Positions 1-4,250 of a stretch of DNA of 5,008 nucleotides are shown in pieces. The translations under genes and the position numbers were made by a program. The notes under the pieces were generated by a model. That model was not told where the DNA came from. It did not search any database and saw only the letters and a program-made list of their open reading frames with translations. Within the stretch, counting starts at the first letter, position 1. Each line of letters begins with the position of its first letter. The DNA is from Accumulibacter sp. (GTDB lineage: Bacteria > Pseudomonadota > Gammaproteobacteria > Burkholderiales > Rhodocyclaceae): positions 1-5,008 of the forward strand of contig JAISNE010000246.1 of assembly GCA_031276375.1 (NCBI GenBank), written 5' to 3'.

Positions 1-182
1 CGCAGGGCGCGCGTTTTCCACCAGAAATAGCCCCAGAACAGCAGCGCGGCCAGCGCGAGCAGCGCGAAGAGCACCACCGAGAACATCATCGCCACGCCGA
101 ACGCGACCACCGCGAACACGGCGCCGACGATCCGGGCGACGAGGCCTTGCGGCCGGCCCGGCGGCTCAAAGTTGATACGCAT
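1..182 (-). CDS. Small hydrophobic membrane protein, partial (3' end beyond the left edge)
   Basis: An open frame on the minus strand starts with ATG at 182-180 and is still open after 60 codons at the window edge, so its C-terminus is missing. The start is supported by a GGGAG Shine-Dalgarno sequence (minus strand of 189-193) six bases upstream. The first 17 residues are polar and proline-rich (begins MRINFEPPGRPQG, then R17). Residues about 18-55 are almost entirely hydrophobic, with only small residues near G29 as a break, and end in an aromatic patch (WGYFWW) followed by the basic KTRAL. This looks like one long or two closely packed transmembrane segments, with no recognisable catalytic motif and no clear cleavable signal peptide. 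The start overlaps the end of cysB by 17 nt, so the two are probably co-transcribed and translationally coupled. I do not recognise a characterised family. Function is unknown, but the frame, RBS and composition make a real gene likely. Confidence 0.72.
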   Translation of the reverse strand, partial: MRINFEPPGRPQGLVARIVGAVFAVVAFGVAMMFSVVLFALLALAALLFWGYFWWKTRAL

Positions 183-1113
183 CGTTCGCTCCCGTGCCTT
201 CCATCGCCATTTCGACGGCGCGTCTCGACAAATGCGAGGCAAACAGTTCGATGAAGTCGTACTCGAAACGGCGCAGGTAGGTTCCCCGGCGCAAGCCGAT
301 GCGCGTGGTGTTGAGGCCGAACAACTGGGATACGTCGCGCGCCTGCAAGCCCTGGTCGCGCGCGGGATCGTAGGCCATGCCGGCGATGATGCCCAGGCCC
401 AGGCCGAGATTGACGTAGGTCTTGATGACGTCGGCGTCGATGGCCGAGAGCACGATGTTCGGCGCCAGTTCCGCGCGCTCGAACGCCCGGTTGATCAGCG
501 AACGGCCGGCGAACGCCGGATCGTAGGTAATCAGCGGCCAGCGCGCCAGGGCGGCGAGCGTGATGCCGCTCTCGCCGAGGATCGGGTGTCCGTCCGGCGC
601 GACGACGCTGTGCCCCCATTGGCAGCAGGGCAGCATCACCAGTTGCGGGTATTGATCCAGGGATTCGGTGGCGATGGCGATGTCCGCCTCGCCCTTGAGC
701 GTCCATTCCGCGATTTGCGTGGGGTTGCCCTGGTGCATCGACAGGCGGACTTTCGGGTAGCGTTCGATGAATCGCTTGACCACCGTCGGCAGGGCGTAGC
801 GCGCCTGGGTGTGGGTGGTGGCGATGACCAGGCTGCCGCTGTCGCCCGCCGCGTATTCTTCGCTGACCCGTTTGATGTTGGTGACTTCCTGGAGGATGCG
901 TCCGGCGATGTCGAGCACGCGCCGGCCCGGCTCGGTCACCGCCGTCAGCCGCTTGCCGCTGCGTTCGAACACCACGACGCCCAGTTCGTCTTCGAGCATC
1001 TTGATCTGCTTCGATACGCCCGGCTGCGAGGTAAACAGGATTTCGGCGGCTTCCGACACGTTGAGCCGGCTGCGCGCCACTTCCACCAGATAGCGTAGCT
1101 GCTGTAATTTCAT
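166..1113 (-). CDS. cysB: CysB, LysR-type regulator of cysteine biosynthesis
   Basis: This 315-residue LysR-family regulator closely follows enterobacterial CysB (324 aa) over its length. The N-terminal winged helix-turn-helix (about residues 1-60) starts MKLQQLRYLVEVARS and contains the recognition segment TSQPGVSKQIKMLEDELG. The C-terminal two-lobed effector domain carries TTHTQARYALP at 99-109, giving T100, T102 and Q103 at the positions recalled as sulfate ligands in Klebsiella CysB, plus T149. T202 of the enterobacterial protein is replaced by A202. The family activates sulfur-assimilation genes when O-acetylserine or N-acetylserine is present, senses sulfate or sulfide status, and usually represses its own gene. 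I chose ATG 1113 because the MKLQQLRY start matches family members. An in-frame TTG four codons upstream (1125) is possible but has no better RBS, and neither start has a good Shine-Dalgarno. The gene is divergent from cysI, as expected for the operon's regulator, and overlaps the following membrane-protein gene by 17 nt. Confidence 0.95.
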   Translation of the reverse strand: MKLQQLRYLVEVARSRLNVSEAAEILFTSQPGVSKQIKMLEDELGVVVFERSGKRLTAVTEPGRRVLDIAGRILQEVTNIKRVSEEYAAGDSGSLVIATTHTQARYALPTVVKRFIERYPKVRLSMHQGNPTQIAEWTLKGEADIAIATESLDQYPQLVMLPCCQWGHSVVAPDGHPILGESGITLAALARWPLITYDPAFAGRSLINRAFERAELAPNIVLSAIDADVIKTYVNLGLGLGIIAGMAYDPARDQGLQARDVSQLFGLNTTRIGLRRGTYLRRFEYDFIELFASHLSRRAVEMAMEGTGANDAYQL

Positions 1114-1140
1114 TTCAGGCCACAAATAACATTCAGTTCT

Positions 1141-1171
1141 AATAAACTAACTTAATATTCTTTTTTGTCAA
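1141..1171 (-). promoter_or_regulatory. Candidate sigma-70 promoter for cysB
   Basis: On the minus strand, a perfect consensus -35 hexamer TTGACA lies at 1171-1166. A plausible but imperfect -10 is TTTATT at 1146-1141 (19-nt spacer), with AGTTTA at 1148-1143 as a 17-nt alternative. Transcription would start near 1134, leaving a short leader of about 20 nt before the cysB ATG. The -35 is convincing; the choice of -10 is not. Confidence 0.5.
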
Positions 1172-1189
1172 GCCATATCGACATATCAT
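1161..1189 (+). promoter_or_regulatory. Candidate activator-dependent promoter for the cysI operon
   Basis: TATCAT at 1184-1189 matches the sigma-70 -10 consensus at five of six positions. The region 17 nt upstream (1161-1166) is only a run of T, so there is no good -35. A good -10 with a poor -35 is what is expected of promoters that need an activator such as CysB. The inferred start near 1196 would give a leader of about 33 nt before the cysI ATG. This is inference from hexamer matching only. Confidence 0.4.
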
Positions 1190-1204
1190 GCGGGTTTCGA
1201 TGTT

Positions 1205-1219
1205 TTCTGACATCCAGAA
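1205..1219. repeat. Perfect inverted repeat TTCTG-N5-CAGAA before cysI
   Basis: Two perfect five-base arms flank the spacer ACATC, ending nine bases before the cysI start codon. The T-N11-A arrangement inside it (T1206 to A1218) is the generic LysR-type operator pattern, so it could be a CysB site. If it is transcribed it could instead form a small 5-bp leader hairpin next to the ribosome binding region, which has no clear Shine-Dalgarno. Such a short palindrome can also arise by chance. Confidence 0.4.
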
Positions 1220-1228
1220 TGGTCCGAC

Positions 1229-2962
1229 ATGTATCGTTACGACAACATTGACCGGCGGATCGTCGACGCGCGCGTTGCCCAGCATCGCGGCCAGATCGCC
1301 CGCAACCTGGCGGGCACGCTCGCCGACGAGGAATTGCGCCCGGTGCGGCTGCAAAACGGTCTGTACATCGAGCGGCACGGGCCGATGCTGCGCATCGCCA
1401 TTCCCTACGGTCTGCTTTCCTCGACGCAGCTCAGAAAGCTGGCCGACATTTCGCGCCGCTACGACAGGGGCTACGGCCATTTCACCACCCGCCTGAACAT
1501 GCAGCTCAACTGGCCGAAGTTCGAGGAGACGCCGGCCATCCTCGACGAACTGGCGAGCGTGGAGATGCACGCCATCCAGAGTTCCGGCGCCTGCATCCGC
1601 AACATCACCGCCGACAAGTTCGCCGGCGTCGCGCCCGACGAACTGGCCGATCCGCGTCCCTACTGCGAAATCCTGCGCCAGTGGTCGACATTGCATCCGG
1701 AATTCGCCTTCCTGCCGCGCAAGTTCAAGATCGCCGTCAATGGCGCGGCGGAGGATCGCGCGATGATCCGCATGTATGACCTCGGGCTGCAACTGACGCG
1801 CGCGGGATCGGGGGACGGGGGGGACGGCGCGGGCGAAATCGGCTTGCGCGTGTTCGTCGGCGGCGGCATGGGACGCACGCCGTTCGTCGGCCAGCTCATG
1901 CGCGATTTCCTGCCGCGCCGCCATCTGCTCACCTACCTCGAAGCCCTGCTGCGCGTCTATAACCGTTACGGCCGCCGCGACAACCTTTACAAGGCGCGCA
2001 TCAAGATTCTGGTCAACGCGCTCGGCGTCGAGGAATTCGCGCGGCAGGTCGAGGAAGAATGGGCCTTTTCCAGGGACGGTCCGGCGACGTTGACCGATCG
2101 GGAATTCGACCGCGTGGCCGCGTATTTCGCGCCGCCGCCGTACCAGTCGCTGCCGGCCGGCGATCCCGCTTTCGCCAGCGCCGTGGCGCAAGACAAGACG
2201 TTCGCCGCCTGGGCGGAGCGCAGCGTGCATGCGCACCGGGTGTCCGGCTACGCCGCCGTGACGCTGTCGCTGAAGGCGCCGGGCAAGGCGCCCGGCGACG
2301 TCACCGCCGGGCAGATGGAAGCCCTCGCCGAGCTGGCCGAACGCTACAGTTTCGGCGAATTGCGCCTCACCCACGAACAGAACGTGGTGCTGGCCGACGT
2401 GCGCCAGGGCGATTTGTTCGCTGTCTGGCAAAAAGCCCGCGCCCACGGACTGGCCACGGCCAACGTCGGCCTGCTCAGCGACATGATCTGCTGCCCCGGC
2501 GGCGATCTCTGCGGACTGGCCTACGCCCGCTCGGTGCCGGTCGCGCTGGCCGTGCAGGAGCGTTTCGGCGATCCCGACGATTTGCGCGATCTCGGCGAAA
2601 TCTCGCTGAACATCTCGGGCTGCGTGAATTCCTGCGGCCATCACCACGTCGGCAACATCGGCGTCATCGGTATCGACAAGAACGACGAAGAGTGGTACCA
2701 GATCGTCGTCGGCGGACGGCAAGGCAACGCCACGGCGATCGGCAAGGTCATCGGCCCGTCGTTCGCGGCGGAGGAAGTGCCGGAGGTCATCGACGCGCTG
2801 ATCGCCGTGTATCGGGAACGGCGGAACGGCGGCGAGCGTTTCATCGACACTTTCGAGCGCCTTGGCATCGAAGCCTTCCGGGAACGCGCCTACGCCGGCC
2901 GCGAACGCGGAAAAACCGCCAGTGAACAAGGAGCCGCGCATGACCAGGATCATCAAGAATAA
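1229..2962 (+). CDS. cysI: Sulfite reductase hemoprotein (siroheme and 4Fe-4S), CysI/nitrite-sulfite reductase family
   Basis: This 577-residue cytoplasmic enzyme would perform the six-electron reduction of sulfite to sulfide. The fold is the duplicated nitrite/sulfite reductase ferredoxin-like half domain plus siroheme domain. The first siroheme half carries HFTTRLNMQLNWPK (84-97), ACIRNITADKFAG (121-133) and RKFKIAVNG (164-172), with R88, R124, K165 and K167 the likely sulfite and heme contacts. The second holds the cluster/siroheme ligands C422-x5-C428 and C465-x3-C469, followed by GHHHVGNIG. ATG 1229 is the first start after an in-frame stop at 1208, and the sequence from MYRYD onward fits the family, although the RBS is weak. 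Oddities are a Gly/Asp-rich insertion (about 191-203), an extra C421 beside a ligand, and a polar 20-residue tail that reads through the DUF934 RBS and start. No cysJ flavoprotein gene is adjacent, so a ferredoxin-type electron donor is inferred. Nitrite reductase is a less likely alternative given the cys context. Confidence 0.93.
   Translation: MYRYDNIDRRIVDARVAQHRGQIARNLAGTLADEELRPVRLQNGLYIERHGPMLRIAIPYGLLSSTQLRKLADISRRYDRGYGHFTTRLNMQLNWPKFEETPAILDELASVEMHAIQSSGACIRNITADKFAGVAPDELADPRPYCEILRQWSTLHPEFAFLPRKFKIAVNGAAEDRAMIRMYDLGLQLTRAGSGDGGDGAGEIGLRVFVGGGMGRTPFVGQLMRDFLPRRHLLTYLEALLRVYNRYGRRDNLYKARIKILVNALGVEEFARQVEEEWAFSRDGPATLTDREFDRVAAYFAPPPYQSLPAGDPAFASAVAQDKTFAAWAERSVHAHRVSGYAAVTLSLKAPGKAPGDVTAGQMEALAELAERYSFGELRLTHEQNVVLADVRQGDLFAVWQKARAHGLATANVGLLSDMICCPGGDLCGLAYARSVPVALAVQERFGDPDDLRDLGEISLNISGCVNSCGHHHVGNIGVIGIDKNDEEWYQIVVGGRQGNATAIGKVIGPSFAAEEVPEVIDALIAVYRERRNGGERFIDTFERLGIEAFRERAYAGRERGKTASEQGAAHDQDHQE
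1804..1833 (+). other. G-quadruplex-capable G-tract cluster inside cysI
   Basis: Four G tracts of 3, 5, 7 and 3 bases lie at 1804-1806, 1810-1814, 1817-1823 and 1831-1833, separated by loops of 3, 2 and 7 bases. This fits the standard G3+N1-7 quadruplex pattern on the coding strand, so it could fold in the mRNA as well as in DNA. It encodes the Gly/Asp-rich insertion of CysI, at about residues 193-202. Folding itself is a prediction. Confidence 0.55.
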
Positions 2963-3449
2963 GCGTATCGTCGACGACCCTTGGCGGATAGTGACACTGG
3001 CCGGGGGCGAGACGCCGGAATCGGTCGAGGTGCCCGAAACGCGCGCCATCGTGCCCCTGTCCGTATGGCTGGCGCGCAAGGACGAAATCCTCGCGCGCGG
3101 CGAGCCGGCCGGAGTCTGGCTCGACGCCCACGAAGGGCCGGAAGCGATTGCCGCCGACCTTGCGCATTTCGCGCTGATCGCCGTCAATTTCCCGAAGTTT
3201 TCCGATGGGCGCGGCTATTCGACGGCGCGCCTCCTGCGCGAACGCCACGGCTATTCGGGCGAACTGCGCGCCATTGGCGACGTGTTGCAGGATCAGTTGT
3301 ATTTCATGAAACGCTGCGGCTTCGACGCCTACGCCGTGCGCGCCGACAAGGACATCGCGGCGGCGTTGGCCGGGCTGGAAGAATTTCCCGAATCCTACCA
3401 GGCCGCCGCCGACCAGCCGCTGCCCTTGTTCCGGCGGCGTTCCGCCTGA
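2940..3449 (+). CDS. DUF934 family protein linked to sulfite reductase
   Basis: This 169-residue soluble protein belongs to the DUF934 family (COG3749-like), usually found directly after this type of cysI in beta- and gammaproteobacteria and sometimes annotated as a putative oxidoreductase of sulfite reduction. The hallmark central block is present: NFPKFSDGRGYS (83-94), RHGYSGELRAIGDVLQDQL (102-120) and MKRCGFDAY (123-131). C126 is its only cysteine, so it is unlikely to hold an iron-sulfur cluster alone. No signal peptide or membrane segment is seen. ATG 2940 is chosen because AAGGAG (2928-2933) lies six bases upstream; an open frame continues further 5' to a TTG at 2862 but only through cysI coding sequence. 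It overlaps cysI by 23 nt, which implies coupled translation and matched amounts. A role as accessory or electron-transfer partner of CysI is inference from synteny; no function is proven that I know of. Confidence 0.9.
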   Translation: MTRIIKNKRIVDDPWRIVTLAGGETPESVEVPETRAIVPLSVWLARKDEILARGEPAGVWLDAHEGPEAIAADLAHFALIAVNFPKFSDGRGYSTARLLRERHGYSGELRAIGDVLQDQLYFMKRCGFDAYAVRADKDIAAALAGLEEFPESYQAAADQPLPLFRRRSA

Positions 3450-3454
3450 AGGAG
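3449..3454 (+). promoter_or_regulatory. Shine-Dalgarno deciding the GTG start of cysH
   Basis: AAGGAG begins on the last base of the DUF934 TGA stop codon and sits six bases before GTG 3461. It is the same hexamer and spacing as the DUF934 site at 2928-2933. Because the stop codon abuts the RBS, ribosomes finishing DUF934 could re-initiate at once on cysH. Confidence 0.75.
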
Positions 3455-3460
3455 CGCGGC

Positions 3461-4186
3461 GTGCTTTCGTTCGACCTCGATGACGCGGCCTTGCGTGAAA
3501 CGCTGGCGCGCAAGACCGCGGAGGCGGCCGAACTGCTCCGGCGCATCGCCGCCGAGCACCGGCCGGCCACGCTGGCCAACAGCCTGAGCGCCGAAGACAT
3601 GGTGCTCACCGACCTGATCCACCGGGAAAAGCTCGACATCGGGAATTTCTCGCTCGATACCGGCCGTCTGCCCGCCGAAACATATGAACTGATCGCCGCG
3701 GCCGAAAAACGCTACGGCCGGATACTGAGCGTGTATTACCCGCGCCACGATCTGCTCGAAAGCTACGTGCGCGCCCACGGCATCAACGCCTTTTACGAAT
3801 CGCCCGAGTTGCGCCGAGCCTGCTGCCACGCGCGCAAGGTCGAGCCGCTGCAACGCGCGCTGGCCGGAAAGAAAGCCTGGATCACCGGCCTGCGCGCGCA
3901 GCAGTCGGCGACGCGCGCCGGGCTGCCGGTACGGGTCTTCGACGAAGCCCACGGCCTGGAAAAGTTCAATCCGCTCGCCAGTTGGACGGAAAAGGAAATC
4001 TGGGCCTACATCCGGCTCAACGATGTGCCCTACAACGCCCTGCACGACAGATTCTATCCGAGCATCGGCTGCGCGCCCTGCACGCGCGCCATCACCGTCG
4101 GCGAGGACATCCGCGCCGGACGCTGGTGGTGGGAATTGCCGGAAGCGAAGGAATGCGGGCTGCATCCGGGAAGCGGTCAAAAATGA
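3461..4186 (+). CDS. cysH: Assimilatory adenylylsulfate (APS) reductase, 4Fe-4S type
   Basis: This 241-residue enzyme would reduce APS to sulfite plus AMP, taking electrons from thioredoxin or a similar thiol donor. It is a PP-loop family fold: SLSAEDMVLTDLI (41-53) is the nucleotide-binding loop, LDTGRLPAETY (66-75) the following strand/loop, and KFNPLASWTEKEIW (168-181) the family signature. The paired cysteines C121-C122 (ACCHARKVEPL) and C204-x2-C207 (SIGCAPCTR) are the 4Fe-4S ligands that separate APS reductases from the cluster-free PAPS reductase of E. coli. The C-terminal ECGLH supplies the catalytic C232. GTG 3461 is chosen for its excellent RBS and for giving a family-length protein; the longer open frame upstream overlaps DUF934 in another frame and has no homology. 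It lies 11 nt after DUF934 and 43 nt before cysD. Some such enzymes also accept PAPS, which the sequence cannot exclude. Confidence 0.94.
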   Translation: MLSFDLDDAALRETLARKTAEAAELLRRIAAEHRPATLANSLSAEDMVLTDLIHREKLDIGNFSLDTGRLPAETYELIAAAEKRYGRILSVYYPRHDLLESYVRAHGINAFYESPELRRACCHARKVEPLQRALAGKKAWITGLRAQQSATRAGLPVRVFDEAHGLEKFNPLASWTEKEIWAYIRLNDVPYNALHDRFYPSIGCAPCTRAITVGEDIRAGRWWWELPEAKECGLHPGSGQK

Positions 4187-4220
4187 AGCCGCGATCCGGG
4201 CGCGAACGGTTTTTCGCCAA

Positions 4221-4250
4221 AGGTTCTCCATGAGCAGGTTCCCCATGAGC
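4221..4250 (+). repeat. Tandem 15-bp duplication covering the cysD RBS and start codon
   Basis: AGGTTCTCCATGAGC (4221-4235) is followed immediately by AGGTTCCCCATGAGC (4236-4250), identical at 14 of 15 positions. Each copy contains an AGG Shine-Dalgarno core six bases ahead of an ATG (4230 and 4245), and the two ATGs are in frame. The duplication therefore gives cysD two equivalent start sites, differing by five N-terminal residues (MSRFP). Confidence 0.85.

Larger units (their letters stand above)
1114..1228. promoter_or_regulatory. Divergent cysB/cysI promoter-operator region
   Basis: This 115-bp spacer is the only sizeable non-coding stretch in the window. It is strikingly AT-rich from about 1121 to 1190 against GC-rich flanks. 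It must hold the promoters of both cysB (leftward) and the cysI operon (rightward) and, by family precedent, CysB binding sites. Visible elements are a perfect minus-strand TTGACA at 1171-1166, a TATCAT at 1184-1189 on the plus strand, a direct repeat CATATC at 1174-1179 and 1182-1187, a short AGTT-N6-AACT inverted repeat at 1135-1148, and TTCTG-N5-CAGAA at 1205-1219. Which of these CysB contacts cannot be decided from the sequence. The two putative promoter -35 zones lie practically on top of each other, which would suit joint control by one bound regulator. Confidence 0.8.

Noticed and set aside
172..1098. A 308-codon plus-strand open frame opposite cysB
   Set aside because: It is the antisense shadow of a clear CysB; its composition is biased and no motif or good RBS is seen.
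1114..1125. TTG at 1125 as the cysB start, four codons before the ATG
   Set aside because: It has no better RBS, and the known CysB N-terminus MKLQQLRY begins at the ATG at 1113.
1188..1496. A 102-codon frame starting at ATG 1188, considered as a leader peptide or small gene before cysI
   Set aside because: It overlaps the cysI coding sequence for most of its length, has no RBS, and its ATG would lie at or before the inferred transcription start.
1139..3187. A 682-codon open frame on the minus strand, antisense to cysI and the start of DUF934
   Set aside because: The opposite strand encodes a full, motif-complete CysI. Long antisense frames are common in GC-rich genes, and this one has no recognisable domain and an Ala/Arg/Val-rich shadow composition.
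2981..3460. N-terminal extension of the cysH frame upstream of GTG 3461
   Set aside because: This part overlaps DUF934 in another frame, is arginine-rich without homology, and a strong RBS with correct spacing marks the GTG.
4199..4217. GCGAA-N6-TTCGC hairpin with a T run between cysH and cysD, considered as a terminator
   Set aside because: The stem is only five pairs, the T run lies in the loop and arm rather than after the stem, and cysD must be expressed with the operon.
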